From assembly GCA_022605425.2 (NCBI GenBank), contig CM061246.1:1485501-1549500 (forward strand): a stretch of DNA of 64,000 nucleotides. Reading direction: 5' to 3'. A program made the translations under genes and the position numbers. Under the pieces are notes generated by a model, which saw only the letters and a program-made list of their open reading frames with translations, had not been told where the DNA came from and did no database searches. This document shows positions 23,187 to 35,813 of this stretch, piece after piece. This DNA comes from Hamiltosporidium tvaerminnensis. Taxonomy: Eukaryota > Microsporidia > Dubosqiidae. How positions within the stretch are numbered: position 1 is the first letter of the stretch; each line of letters opens with the position of its first letter.

Positions 23187-23417
23187 CATCTTTGGCACTA
23201 CAGCCTTGTGCGGGCCTTGGCCTCCCTTAGTAATACCGACCACCGGTCTTTTTCCAGTGGGTTTGTTTACTTATCGGGTTTTGTAACAATATAGTTTTAA
23301 AGGATGGGTTGTTAGCCTACGCCTATTCCCAAGATGAAAGAGCAGTCCCCTTTAGTCACCTCTTACGACAAGCAGATAGTACACCAAGCTAACTCTGCTA
23401 CCGGCATGGTGGGGAAA
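23187..23417 (-). repeat. Conserved short element C, copy 2
   Basis: Same element as 14442-14670. It is the better-preserved copy, with CTGCTTGTCGTAAGAGGTG, GGCTAACAACCC and AAAAAGACCGGTGG in order on the minus strand. It lies exactly between the two D repeats. Confidence 0.6.
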
Positions 23418-23421
23418 TAAT

Positions 23422-23777
23422 TTTGTATATTTATTCTAATTAAATCATCTTCCTTCTATCTATTTATTTTTTGATTATTTTGACAAAAAAGAATAAACAA
23501 ATTTACGAACCACAATAAATCACTTTTTTTATATTTTTTTCTTATATTTATATTGTCTAAAATAAAATAAGGAGGTTTGATGTATTATTGTATTAATACA
23601 TAAAAGATATATGCAACAAACACAACAAATCTCCCTTTTTATCTCGCAAGAACTATACAAGGGAATCAGTTGAATAAACTTTTAACTTTCGAAAAAAAAA
23701 TTAAGTAGTGCTCTATGTTGTAGATATTTCTAAAAAATTTATCATTCGCTTTTTATCGAATGGGTCCTCAATATGCC
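23422..23777 (+). repeat. Direct repeat D, right copy
   Basis: Second copy of the ~350-base repeat. With the left copy and element C it forms a repeat-core-repeat unit of about 0.95 kb. That could be a miniature LTR element or a tandem duplication invaded by C. Confidence 0.8.
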
Positions 23778-23814
23778 CGAAAAAAAATGAAATACGAATT
23801 TAGTTGACAATTTC

Positions 23815-24508
23815 TATTCCTTCACACAGTGGCAGTGTTATATTGAATTCATAGCATTAACGCATTTCTAAGTTTGATCTAAATAATTGCTCCTCAAACA
23901 CTCCAGTACTTTTTCGATACCCACGTACCTAGGGCATTCATATAAAAGATGCGTAGAAGTTAATAAACAAGCAAAGCAGTTGGTTCGTGCTTGTTTATGT
24001 CTGTTGCATGGAGTGTGATCGCAGGTCTAAACATATTTCTGGGCTTCCATAAGAGTATGCAGCACACCCGCTTACTCTAGAAATTTTAAACCCAATAAAC
24101 TTCTAGCTCAGATATATCACAGAGACCGTCATAAAGTCTTTGAGACAGTGTAATGTCATACCAACAGGTATACTTTGTTGCATGGTTTTCATGGCCTTAA
24201 ATAGTTTGTTTCGGTTTCAAATATGCCAAATCTTCTAAACCGAGTCAGCAAGTCTAGTTTTCTATGCTTTCACATGTCGATTTCGTACGGGTTGCGGTCT
24301 GCAATTTTGTTACACAAAACTTCAAAATAGATTTGTGAAAAGGTTTGTTATTTCGTAGACCATATACTTCTCTTACGACCACCCATGGAATAACCAAAGC
24401 TGCTGTATGTTTTTATACCCATCAAAAATCAAAACAACGATTTCTTATATCAATTTTAGTCATTCATTGCCAGGCAGATGGTTTTTTAAGTTATCCTCTC
24501 TCCACCTA
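23815..24508 (-). repeat. Repeat family A, diverged copy on the minus strand
   Basis: The reverse complement follows repeat A end to end: GGCAAGTGTTAT-type tail block at 23825, GTTGCATGGAGTGTGATCG at 24003, ATGTCATACCAACAGGTATA at 24153, and CATTGCCAGGCAG ... GTTATCCTCTCTCCAC at the head. It is clearly older than the copies at 50395 and 54043. Confidence 0.75.
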
Positions 24509-24564
24509 CGAAATAAGAATAAATATAGCAAATTAATATCTAACATATAAAGTGTGGTCAAATA

Positions 24565-25020
24565 TATTGGCAAATGATTAGGTCTTTTTTTAAGTGAAGT
24601 GTTAGGATAATTTTCTTAGGGATGGTCTGGGGTGGTATTGAAACAAATACCACAGGCTTACCCTATAAGGCTTGAAATAAACATGAACGCAGTGGCATAC
24701 ATTCATTTGATTGTACACAAGAAGATGTTGAAATAGTTTCTTTTAATCGAAGGAGAGAGCTTGAGTCCAAATAAATGCGGAATAGAATTAAGAAAGCTTC
24801 GATGGGTTCATTTAATGAACGGAAATACATAAACAATCAAAAGCTTTTCAAACAGGCAAGTACTGAGGAAGATGATGGTATACACGTTAAATTAACAATA
24901 ATTATTCCTTCCTATTTGAAACAGAGAAGCCACGCTAAAGAAACTAATAATGAATATAAGCGAAGGATCGGATTTCGAAAGGTAAATTACATTCGCAAAG
25001 AGGCAGAAGAAAATTTATAA
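24565..25020 (+). mobile_element. Retrotransposon 3'-end fragment
   Basis: It follows 42310-42600 of the R4/Dong-like element in order: GGTCTGGGGTGGTATTG...AAATACCA, GTGGCATACATTCATTTGAT, AAATAGTTTCTTTTAATCGA, and GCTTCGATGGGTTCATT. Frameshifted and stopped. The 81-codon open frame inside it (24775-25020) is a remnant, not a gene. Confidence 0.65.
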
Positions 25021-26664
25021 AAGAGTCGAAAAATATTTTTAAAAGTATTTAATAAAATAAATCATGTATGCAAGCTTATGACTGACAATAAGAAGGTAAA
25101 TTCTTGATTATAAAGATATGTTAACTAAAAGATATTATTATGAGATATTTTGAAAAGGGTGTTAATAAGAATTTGGGGATTTAAATGTGTGTATTTTCAG
25201 AGTACTAGGTTAAAAAGTATCAACAGCCAATGTCGATACACTTATGAAATAACAAGAGGTTTTTAACATCCAATGAATTCTTGAATTAGCCAGGTATTAC
25301 ACTCCACGTTTTAACCTTGAACATTGGTTAGTATCATTTTTCTTTGAAAGTTTTATTCATCACACCTTTTTAATCATAAGATACTCATAGTAACGAAATT
25401 ATGAAAAATCTAATTAAAGCCGCAATTATGAATTCTAAATTAAAGGCGGATAATATACTGTAATCCCATATTCTTAACGGTTAGGTTACATACTCCGTTT
25501 TGACTTAAACATTTATAGTATCCGTGCGAACCGATTTCGAAATGAAAATAGACAAAAAACAAGAGTATTTGCTGCAAATATGGGGAATTTATTTAGAGAA
25601 GCGGTTTTCTCACAAAGCCAACTCTATGTAGGTACTTCACGCGTAAGAAAAAGCTCCAATTTATTCGTATGCAATTCACAAAAAATCTAAGGAAACAAAA
25701 AATATTGTTTTAATTTTTTGTGTGTTTTTGATTTCCATTCTTATGAGATTATAATAACGCATGGCAGATAAGCTACTTATTAAATATATTAATCTATTAA
25801 TGCTGGGGCCGTGTGGTTTTTTATTTAAACCTATAAATTTTCGGGAAAGAATTCCTAAGTTATCATAAAAAAATATCCTATAATACTAAACCAAAACAGT
25901 AGTAAAACCATTTCCGAGCCTATTTTTATGTTAATTTTCGGTTAAATTTTTTTAACGACTTTTCTTAGTAATTTAGATCTCAATGATTGTTAATTCATTT
26001 CATTATTTTTCGAAGATAAATATATTTTCGTCTATTCATTTAAAATTAAAATTTGTTTTTATTGTAATGTCTACTTAAATAAGTAATATTTTCTAGAATC
26101 AAAATAAACAATGTGATTCAAGTTGCTTTATGAATCCAAATTTGTATTATTAAGTAAAGACAAATACTGATATTAAAATTATTCTGGCATGTGGAGCCTT
26201 AAAAATAGAAAATCTTTCTCATTTATCAAAACATACGCTATTTGCTTCAAAAAAAGGTTGCCCGTGATAATGAACCATTCTAACCTGTTTCTTATTTTAC
26301 ATTGCTATTTTATGCAGTAGAGAAAAAACTTTATATATTTGGTTTGTTATTTGGTTTTTTTATGAGATTTCGAGAGTCTGAACCACTAACAGAATCTGAT
26401 TTTGCAACATTGGAATTTCGATTTCATTTTTATATTTCTTCGTATGGTTGTATGAGAATAATCACAAAAAATCGGCTTTTTGTCAATTATATAAGGAAAT
26501 CAATTTGAAAATTAAAGTTCGAAGTTTTATTGAAATGAAAACTATATTAACATTTATGTGGTTTCGTTGGAATTTTTATATAAATGAGATTATCAATAAA
26601 ATGGTCAAATATTTCTCTGGTCTTACTTCATTGTTTTATATGTCTATAGATTGGAAACAGCGAT
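25021..26664. other. Gene-free AT-rich stretch
   Basis: No gene or repeat supported. A tRNA-like word at about 25470 was examined and rejected. Confidence 0.5.
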
Positions 26665-27160
26665 TTAAGTTGTAAGTAAATCTTGTGCAAAACCATGGAA
26701 ACCTGGCCTTGCTCACTTGGACTAGAAGACACGGTGCCTGGGTAATATAAAAACATTCCTTTTAAAACCCCAGGATTTGTTATTAGCAGATTATATCTTT
26801 TGACATGGCATTTTATAACTGAGTGGGCGTTTCTAAATTCTAAATAACGTACAGCCGAAAATTTATTGATTATTAAAGTGTAGATTTAGTCAAAATTCAG
26901 CGGATTCTGGAGTGCAAGATGTGGCTTTCATTGTTTTCACACCGCAAGCAATATACAGAAAGGAACTCTAAGGAACTAGACTAATCACCAAAAGATTATA
27001 CACAATTTTTAAATTAAAGCTTTGAATGTAAGTATCAAATAAATACCTAAGAGGTTTTAAAATCTGAAATCCACGCGACTCTTAAAAAGCGTTTATAACA
27101 CGAAAACAATATAACACATGCCATGTTTATAAATAAATAAAATTTTGCTTATAGTTTGTT
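26665..27160 (+). repeat. Repeat family A, truncated old copy
   Basis: It contains AACCATGGAAACCTGGCC, TTGCTCACTTGG, TAGAAGACACGGTGCCTGGG and an AATATAACACATGCCA tail, in family A order. The first third of the family is missing and the middle is scrambled. Confidence 0.6.
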
Positions 27161-28275
27161 AATTAGGCTGTTGTTAATTTTTCTATTGCTTGTTATAAAC
27201 TATATTATCTTTTGCTTAGTGGCTTCATTATCGTTTTAGATCTATGTTTTGGCTTTTCTAGATATTATTTTTTCAAATATTTCTGATCAATTTAGGAACC
27301 GCAAAGTTGAGTAAATACATTAGTATGATACAAACAAAGATTGTTTTGGTATAATTTACAATTAGTCCGCATCAAACCTTTTTTATTAAAACTTTACGTA
27401 GCACCAATCTACCGTAATAAAATTCGTTATTTAAACTTGAAGTACTCTCGCATAAAGTCAAGCATTAATATAACATGTTAGTCGGTCACATACAATAGAT
27501 CTTTTATTCAATATGGTTATAAAAGGTCTTGGATTCTTGCTACTCGTTACGGTTGTACTTATTCAACCAAGCCGCACATATAATTTTCGTTGTTACGCAA
27601 TATTATTCCTACAATTTATAAATATTTCACACCAAAGGTTAAATTAGTGCACAAAAATACTTTAAATATATTTTCACTCTTTTTATTCATAAACAGATTT
27701 TGATTGAAGGAATTTCTTTCACATATTACTTCCTTTGTTTTTTGATCAGCCAACCGAGGTTCAAATCGCGAATGATAAAGCCACTTTTTTGATTTATAAA
27801 ACCTTTTATATCATAGTCTTTTTTTATAGCTTACCACAAGCCAACATGCCAATATATCCAAAAATCGACACCTTATTTAGTTTAAAGTATTTTCCTACGA
27901 TATTCATTCTTCAAGTTCATTTTCGCTATTTTCTTTAACTTCGCTGATATATCAACTTTCCATAATTATATGGTCGCTTTTATAATAAAACTATCAATCA
28001 AAACGAATTGTTTTTTTATATATTTTTATCGAACCAAAATTGCTTAATTTATAAATCATAGATTTTTATATGTATCGGCAGCTCCTTACAGCTGTAAATA
28101 TACTTATCTTTCTTAGAATACATATTAAAGTCTGAAGTTTAGTCTCTTGAATGTTTTTTGCTTCAACCAAGGCTATAACACGATTCAAAATAACTCTATA
28201 TTAGATTATATCTATATTTTTAGCATTGAATGATTTGAAATTAATATTTGTAATTGTAATCATGAAAAATTTATA
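27161..28275. other. Gene-free stretch upstream of the LRR-like pseudogene
   Basis: AT-rich; nothing recognised apart from the start motif of the next locus. Confidence 0.5.
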
Positions 28276-28279
28276 CCCC
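28276..28279 (+). promoter_or_regulatory. CCCC start-proximal motif of the LRR-like gene
   Basis: The run lies at -14 to -11 of the ATG at 28290. It supports a once-functional start. Confidence 0.45.
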
Positions 28280-28289
28280 GAAAAAGGCA

Positions 28290-30490
28290 ATGAAAATATT
28301 TTCTAAAAACGTTTTAATATTGATTTTTATCAAATTTGATTCCATAAAGGCGGTTCTAAGAATATATTTTATAAATGATCAAGTTGGAATGGAACCACCA
28401 AAAAAAAGGGAAAAAATGGATATTAAGGAGAATACCGATCTAGACTTTTTTGAAATCGACCAAAAAGATACAAATTTTCTCACATTTAATAAAATAAGTA
28501 TAAAAACACAAACTGATATTTTAGTGTTATAAAATATAAAATATCGCGATTTTCAAAAATTTTGCAATGTTTTACGTGCTCCTACGATACCTTTTCAAGC
28601 GCTGGAACCACATGAATTTTGCATTTTTCTACTTATTCTAGATCAATTAGAAGTAGTAAAGAACGCCAACTTTTTTAATTTTATAAACAATCTTATATTT
28701 TATTCAATCTATATTCCCGAAATATATGACCAGTATCTGTCTTTTGATTTTCACAAAGACAAAATATTTAATTCTATTTTAAAAATGAATTTTAAAATCC
28801 TTGTAGATGAATTTTTCAAAATATGGTCGTTTGAAAAATGTTTTTACGATTCATTTATTGAAGTAGAAGATTTAAAAAATGATGATCAAGAAGATGTATT
28901 GTGCGACGTAATAGAAAAAATCTACACTTTGAATATCGACGGTAACGAATATTCATCATTTGGCTGGAAAATAAAAAATGATCATGACTTCATACAACAG
29001 CTTCATATAATTTTTAGAATTTGTAAAATCCATAAAGTAAATATATTTGATTATACTATTTTGCATGAACCCATTGCAGACATTCTTTCGAGAATTGCTG
29101 AAAGTATAGAAAAAATTGATTTTTTTTACCACGTTATACCTTCAACAATAATTCGGTTCATAAATGACGATACACTCTTCATGAATTTAAAACTTGTAGT
29201 AATTCACATTCAAGAAAACGATATAGAAAAATATTATTTTGAACCAAATGGGAAATTTAGTGTTGAATATGAAAAGTCCGTAGACAATAACAGTTTTTAC
29301 AGGGGTATTCCCTTATTTAATGATTGTTTCAGTATATTTTCTTTTATTTTGACACTTAAAAATAATTATTATGAAAAAATCAAATTTATTCAATCACTCA
29401 TTGAATGTTTTCGAACAAACATATTATGGAAGCGCTCGAGCCTCGATTTTCTCAGCGATATAACCCTTTTTGGTTTTTATGTTCGAAATAAGATTTTATC
29501 TGATCAAATGGAAGAAATATTTCTTTTAGAAAATTTAAAAATAATTTTCAGTATTTCCTACTTTGGTTTGAATCATATGGGTTATTTTGAATATCCCATT
29601 TCTGTTGCTGAACAGATTCACTATGTTAGTATTCATGATTCACAGATAGATTATTGTTGTCTGCAGACAATTTTAAAATTTAGTTGTTTGAAATCTTTAT
29701 CTATATCAAGAACTTTTATAGCCACTTTACCTAAGACAAGACCGTTTTTTAAAAATACTAAGTTACATTCGGTTAGTTTTGTTGATGTTCGTTATGATGA
29801 TTATAAAAAATTTCTTAATTTACTCAATTATTTTAAAGATGCAGATTATTTCAAATTTAATTCGAGACGCCATCTTTTAGATGTTCCGATCTACAAGCTG
29901 AAGACTACGATTTCGTTATTTTAAAATTGTTTACTCTACCATCTGCTTGTATGCCAAAAAAGTCAGTATACCTAGAATATGTAGACAAAAATCTGATAAA
30001 TGTTTCGTTAGATTTTTATATTTCTTTTGAGCAACTTTTATGTATTTTAACCATTTCTAATTGCTCTAGCCTAAGTAATGTAAAAATACAAGATTATGAA
30101 ATAAAATCAAGTGAAATGAGGTTTTTACACGAATTCACAAATCTTGATAGTTTATTTTTACATACAAGTCAACAAAAAGCATTTCTGTATGAATTGTTTG
30201 GTCATAACTTATATAAAAGCATTAAAAATTTGTACTTTTCCAAAACATGTATTGTAGAACAAGATACAAATCAGTTATCTTTATTTGAAAATTTGGAATC
30301 GCTTACATTTCATTTCTGCACATTTTCCGATAAATCTAAAAAATTACCAATGAGAGAAAAGCTTAAGAAGATTAAAAATATTTCAATTATTCAATTATCG
30401 TATGAATTTAATATGGAATTAATTAAATTTCTGGAAGAAGAATATAAAAATATTTTTGAAGTTTCATATAAAAAAGAATATCTAAAATGA
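28290..30490 (+). pseudogene. Leucine-rich-repeat-like protein gene, broken by one stop and one frameshift
   Basis: An ATG at 28290 follows CCCC (28276-28279). The frame is open to a TAA at 28530-28532. The same frame resumes at once and stays open to 29924, giving residues such as RAPTIPFQALEPHEF before the first internal ATG. A second frame, open from 29861, carries on (LQAEDYDFVILKLFTLPS) to a TAA at 30488-30490. The product would be about 730 residues. The N-terminus has a short hydrophobic run (NVLILIFIKF). The C-terminal half has irregular leucine-rich spacing (CLKSLSISRTFI, NLDSLFLH, SIKNLYFSKT, NLESLTFHFC), as in the LRR-like families expanded in some microsporidia. The open frames between lesions are long, so the damage is recent or is sequencing error. 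Confidence 0.7.
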
Positions 30491-30766
30491 ATTTAATTAT
30501 ACATTTCTTTTACTTTGCTTTAATTCTAATATTTAAATTTTGAATTTTCTATTTATTTTAAAGCTATTCCAACATTGAATTTAAAAATATCGTCAATACT
30601 TTATATCTCAATCACTCGTTATTTTTTTTGAAATTTAAAACCTTTTTATTTTATTTTTTTGCAACTTAAACGTTGCTGGTATGTCTAATTATTTATGAAA
30701 TATGAAATTAAATATATTTCTTTCAACTTTTCTGTTATTTATTTTCATGGTTTTTTAAGTTTTTTT
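30491..30766. other. AT-rich intergenic stretch
   Basis: Nothing recognised. Confidence 0.4.
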
Positions 30767-31078
30767 TTAAAATGTTTTTTTTGTATATGATATTGTTATA
30801 TATTTTCTAATATAGAAAAGATAAAAGATTAAACTGATTTTATTATTTTTATGCAGATAATATATTTCATTTTTCATTGAATAAACACTTTTTAGAAGTT
30901 TTAAAAAAATATTTCTCTTGTCAATTTTATATTTTATATCTCCATCACATTCAAAAAAAGAACTAATTTCATATATTCGCCATGTTTTTTCTTGCGTTAT
31001 TCGATACTCTTTATTTTTGAAATTTATTTTCAACTGATCTTCACTCTCAAGATTCGAATAGATAGTGTATTGTAACAA
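30767..31078 (-). pseudogene. Possible coding remnant
   Basis: A frame of 103 codons with mixed, protein-like composition (CDGDIKYKIDKRNIF, LKLLKSVYSMKNEIYYL). It has no ATG near its start and no CCC motif, and a TAG lies five codons upstream. I do not recognise it. It could be the tail of a lost gene, convergent with the LRR-like locus, or chance. Confidence 0.25.
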
Positions 31079-34000
31079 AAAGCATCGAATCTAAGTCTAC
31101 CGAATGAAGTTAAATATTCTTTTTATTTTGGTAAGATGTTTTAACCAGTTGTTTAACTATCAAAATATATCTCCAAAAGTATCGTCTTTAATCTTAAATA
31201 ATTAGCTCTGACTTTCATATGTCATGTTTTCATTTACATTGTATAATGTTGAATTTGCAAGTATCGAACTATTTTACCTTTTTTTATCAAAATAAACCTT
31301 AAATATTAAATATAGTTCAATTAATAAAACTAATTATTATTTGCCAACAATAAAATTTGAATTCGAATTTTCTTTAGCAATGTAAATCATTCGAGTTAGG
31401 GATATCAAGAATATAGAAACTTCTCAGTGTTTATTCGAAAATTTACAATAATTTTTGTAATTCAATAAAGTATGAATTTATAAGCTCAAGTCTGAAAAAA
31501 TGAGCGCATGTAAAATAAATTCTAATTCGCAATTAAATCAAGGTGAGAATGTATATCAATATTTAACTCTATCTACTTGCCAATGAGTATGCGAAATTTG
31601 TGTGAAATTAATATTTGAATTTTCGATAGGATATGGAATATAAAACATAGTGGATCTATATACCAATCCCGTATAATCCCGAATCACAACATATTAAAAT
31701 AAACAAATAGAAAACTAAACGACTGTCTCAAAAATTAATAACTAGTGTAGGAATTTAACTATGACAAACGAAAATAAAAGAAAAATGTTTTACAGAGGAA
31801 ATAAAAAAGCTATAATGTTAAAATGAGCTGAATCCTCTTAAAATCTTTCTTTGAAAGAGGAATGAGCTTAGGAAATACTAAAATATTGACCAGGAACAGA
31901 TTATTTTGGCTTTCCATTTAGTCATCCTCAAAACAGAGAGGTAAATGATATTGGAATAAGTTTGTAAGTAATATACCGCAAATAGGAAAGACTGGCTATT
32001 AAAAGCTTAAATATTAGAAAAATTAAATTTCTAGATGCGATAATAAATACATTTCAAAAAGTTACAAAACAGATATTCTGAAAAAAGAGTGGTTATTAAA
32101 ATACTGTTTAATATTTTTTTTTCGATAGAAACGGGGAACTCAACGCAATTATTTTGAAGATTAAAAAATATTTTAGCAGTAATGAAATAGTCTTTTTTTA
32201 TAATTTAAATAAAATACCATCGCCTTTCTATTTTCAAAATCAGCAAAAAAAAGAAGTTTATAAAGGAAAGATACAAAAATTTAATAATATTTTAATGCTT
32301 GCTCTGGCTTCAGTAGTTAAAACATTCCGAACAATCTTAAGTATTAAATTAGATTTAAATAGCAATCCGTGATCCATAATTTACAGTTCTGAGGAAATTA
32401 TGAAATAAAAGCTAAGTTTTGAGCGAACTTTTACCTTTAAATCTACTCAATAAATATGTTTGCTTTGCTAATAAAGATCTGAGTGACGCTAATCAAGCCT
32501 TTTATTGGTTTCTATAAAGTTAGACAAGCGAAAATTCTTTTTAAATCCGATACAAAGATTTTATATATACATAATTCGATGTATCATATATATACTTAAC
32601 AACTATTTGAATTTGTGTGAACACATCATCTAAAAACCAGGGAGTAAATTGTGAGAGCTAGTTTAGCGATCTTATTGGTTCCTTCCATATTATCAATAAA
32701 ATTATAGTTCAAAAATTGCATTGACATCTTATTTAAGGAATATAAAATCATGATGATATGTTTAAAGTCACAATTTTTTAGTCATAAATTCACTTATTGA
32801 GATTCTGAGGTAGGACACATAACAATTAGATTAATACTAAAAGAAACTTCTTCAGAAACACTTAAAATGAAATGAAGTCTAAAAATACAATATTTTACGG
32901 CTATTGGTTAAGCTGTACCGATTCAAGAACCGGGAAATCATTAAAAGGAATATTACGGGAAATCATTAGTGTAAAAAAATAGGCTCTGGAATATCTTATC
33001 GATTAAATTAAAATTTGCCGATTTAAAAATCATAGAAGCATAGCCATAAGTATTTTTCTATGTTTACAATACAATCCCGATTTACTATAAAAATCCTTTT
33101 TTCTTTATATCACGTAATTCTAGAAAATTTTGTTCTTATAAACAACAATAAAACTATCAAAAAAAGTCAAAACGTTTTTTAAAAGATCTTTCTCGGGTTG
33201 CTTTCGAATCAGTAGTTCAAATTATATCCTTTTAAATTATATAACGAAGCTTATATGGATAAAATAATATTTTACAAATTCGTAATGAGATTTTTAAAAG
33301 GTCTTTTATATTCCATATTAATTTAGACTAAATTTTAAATCCTTAAATATCTGACTAATCGAGATAGAAGACATAAAAAACAGGTGAGGGGTAAAAAATT
33401 GAAGTGAAACCGAGACAAAACGTACCATTTCATTCGAATGATTGAAAATATATTTTATTAAGTAAACGAAAAGGTAGGTTTATAGATTACTTTCTAGATA
33501 TATGTCTAAAAGATTTTAATGTATCGACAATGATTGGATAACGATCATTAGTATTTAAATAATTTTATGCTTGTTTATAACGCCACCATAGACTCTTTTA
33601 ATCCAAAACACTTAAATTACTAAATATGCTATCTATACACGATCAAATCATAAAAAATTTAAAGTTATAATTAATTATAATATATTTTTTAATTAAATAA
33701 ATTATAAACCGTGACAAGGTTTTTAAACACGAATTTCTTATCTATGGGTATTCATATAAATCAAGAATCTGAAATCGTATGAGATTTAATATTAATTGAT
33801 AGAAAGTGCTATTAAAAAGCAAGAACTTTTTTATGCTTCGATGTATATTAGGATTAGTATGTTTGAATTACTAATTATTGCCTGTAAATTCGATGTGGCT
33901 TTTTGAAATAAGAAATTTTTAAAAGATTTTCATAAAATTATCTTCCTAAAAATCTCTATTAATCACATTCTAATTATAGGAAAAAAACAAGATAAGTGAT

Positions 34001-34184
34001 TATTAATTTCATTATAAATATAGAAAAAACCAAAATACAAAATTATTAAATTTGCTGACAAAAATATTTGTACTTTAAAAATTAGTTTAAATTCGTTACG
34101 AAGGGAAAATATTTTTATACCTAAAACTATAATTGTTAATATTAATTGTATATAATGAAAAGAAATTGGTTTCATTGGAAATCC
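31079..34184. other. Gene-free AT-rich stretch containing repeat B
   Basis: Apart from the repeat B copy at 31560-31975 I see no gene, RNA or element here. Confidence 0.5.
31560..31975 (+). repeat. Repeat family B, copy 2
   Basis: Contains CTTGCCAATGAGTATGCG, TTTGAATTTTCGATAGGATA, CCCGAATCACAACATATTAA and, after an apparent insertion, AGAGAGGTAAATGATATTGG. Same order as the other B copies. Confidence 0.5.
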
Positions 34185-34320
34185 ATACATAACTGAAGAA
34201 TAAAGCTTAATTTAATATATAATATTTAAAATGAAATAAAATTTGGTCATTGCAACTTCTATACATAACTGAAGAATAAAGCTTAATTAAATATATAATA
34301 TTTAAAATGAAAAATTATAA
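34185..34320 (+). repeat. Tandem duplication, ~76-base unit
   Basis: ATACATAACTGAAGAATAAA is at 34185 and again at 34261, followed by nearly the same AATATATAATATTTAAAATG in both. It lies just downstream of the eIF2A stop. Confidence 0.8.
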
Positions 34321-34383
34321 AATTTAAATTTAGAAATAAATTTAATAACTGAATTCATAAACAGTAGAAAAAGGATAAAGAAA

Positions 34384-35799
34384 TTAGCTTTTTTTATTCA
34401 ATTCGTTTAAGTAAAATGTTTCACTTGAAATTAAATTTAGATTTTCAATGTTTAGTTTTTCACCCGATTCGAGTCTCTTTTTTAATTCTTTGATTGTATT
34501 TAGTTTGTCAATGATGTCTTCTTTACTCATTGAATTATTTATTTTTCCTTTACTTTTTTTGAGAATTTGATGTTTTTTGTCGAGTTTTTGGTGATAATTA
34601 CTATTTCTAAGATTCGGAGGTACATAATGTTTTTCAACTGCTAAATTCATGTTTTTTGGCTTTTCCAGAGCTGTGAAATTTTCCTTTTCTCCAAACCAAA
34701 AACAAGATTCTAATTTTTCAAAATTTTTTTCTACAATTTTTCTTCCGAAATAATCAAAAACACTGATTTTATTGTCAACTCTTAGTTCTTTAGTCGTCGC
34801 AACACAGAAATATCGTCCACATGGTGACCAACATACAGAAGATGCACCTAGTTCTTTTAATTTGGCTTTTATTTCTAAATCCTGTATTCCATAGATTTCG
34901 ATTTCACCTGAAAGATTATTGAATCCACAGAAACATACAAGATTTTCATGTAAATTAAAATACATTTTGTTTCGTACACCTCTTGGGAACTTCTTAATTT
35001 CCTGACAATTATAATCGTAAATAGATACATTACTCGGCTGATCTCCATAACAGATAGCGAATCCATCGTTTAAAAAACAGAAACTATGTATAGGATTCAA
35101 ATTATAAATTTCTTTTAATTTTCTTGTAGTGCCAGAGTAAAAAAATATCTTTGTGTGTCCGAAATATGTATTTGTTACGTAATCAGTTGTAATTAAAAAT
35201 AGAAAATTGTTATCTTTCTTCTTCATTTCTATTTTTTCTAATTTTTCAAATTCAAAGCAAGAAACTACATTTCTTGAATTTATTTGCAATTTAAATACAT
35301 TTTTCTCACTTTTTTTATAAACTATTACGTAGGAATCTTCATGAACACTAAAATCAAAAACATTTCTTTCTTTTGAAATAATATTAAATTCATTGTTCAT
35401 AATTTTATAAACAGTGGCCTCACCATTTTTTAAGATCAATAAGTAATCATCAGAAAACGAAAATTTTTCTACAAACTTTTCTTGAAAAATAATTTTTTCT
35501 TTCGTAAAAACATAGAAGATCCGTTCTAACGAAAGAAAGGCATACAAATTTTCAGAATCCGATATTTTCATTTCCTTGATTTCTTTCATTACAAATTCCG
35601 ATATTTGTTTACCGTTTTTTATTTCATACAAAATTACTTTTTCCTTTGAATATATCAGAATTACTGTATTTGAATATACACATCTTTCTACTTCTAAACC
35701 CGTAATATTTGATAATCTAACCATATCATTCATTTCTTGATTCAACGAAAGAAGCAATCCTTTATCTGAATGTGTTATAATAGAAAATTTTGGATCCAT
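34384..35799 (-). CDS. EIF2A: Eukaryotic translation initiation factor 2A (eIF2A)
   Basis: WD-type beta-propeller protein that binds the 40S subunit and initiator tRNA in alternative initiation, in the cytoplasm. It has 471 residues, short against the usual 580-640. The propeller occupies about residues 1-385. The family signature SSVCWSPCGRYFCVATT with LRVDNKISVFDYFG lies in its last third, and the hallmark KHYVPPNLRN is at about 390-399. A lysine-rich, probably helical C-terminal tail follows. The true ATG at 35797-35799 has CCC at -14 to -12 (35811-35813). It is on the same strand as HAS1, 0.6 kb downstream of it. No frameshift or missing part is seen beyond the trimmed tail. Confidence 0.85.
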   Translation of the reverse strand: MDPKFSIITHSDKGLLLSLNQEMNDMVRLSNITGLEVERCVYSNTVILIYSKEKVILYEIKNGKQISEFVMKEIKEMKISDSENLYAFLSLERIFYVFTKEKIIFQEKFVEKFSFSDDYLLILKNGEATVYKIMNNEFNIISKERNVFDFSVHEDSYVIVYKKSEKNVFKLQINSRNVVSCFEFEKLEKIEMKKKDNNFLFLITTDYVTNTYFGHTKIFFYSGTTRKLKEIYNLNPIHSFCFLNDGFAICYGDQPSNVSIYDYNCQEIKKFPRGVRNKMYFNLHENLVCFCGFNNLSGEIEIYGIQDLEIKAKLKELGASSVCWSPCGRYFCVATTKELRVDNKISVFDYFGRKIVEKNFEKLESCFWFGEKENFTALEKPKNMNLAVEKHYVPPNLRNSNYHQKLDKKHQILKKSKGKINNSMSKEDIIDKLNTIKELKKRLESGEKLNIENLNLISSETFYLNELNKKS

Positions 35800-35813
35800 T
35801 TTTTAAAAAAGGG

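Noticed and set aside
25440-25525. tRNA-Glu-like word (TTAACGGTTAGG...ACTCCGTTTTGA)
   Set aside because: Anticodon stem, T-arm and acceptor stem do not pair.
26302-26675. Two overlapping ORFs of 68 and 75 codons
   Set aside because: No start motif, hydrophobic AT-driven composition, no family recognised.
34875-35066. 63-codon ORF inside eIF2A
   Set aside because: Out-of-frame shadow of eIF2A.
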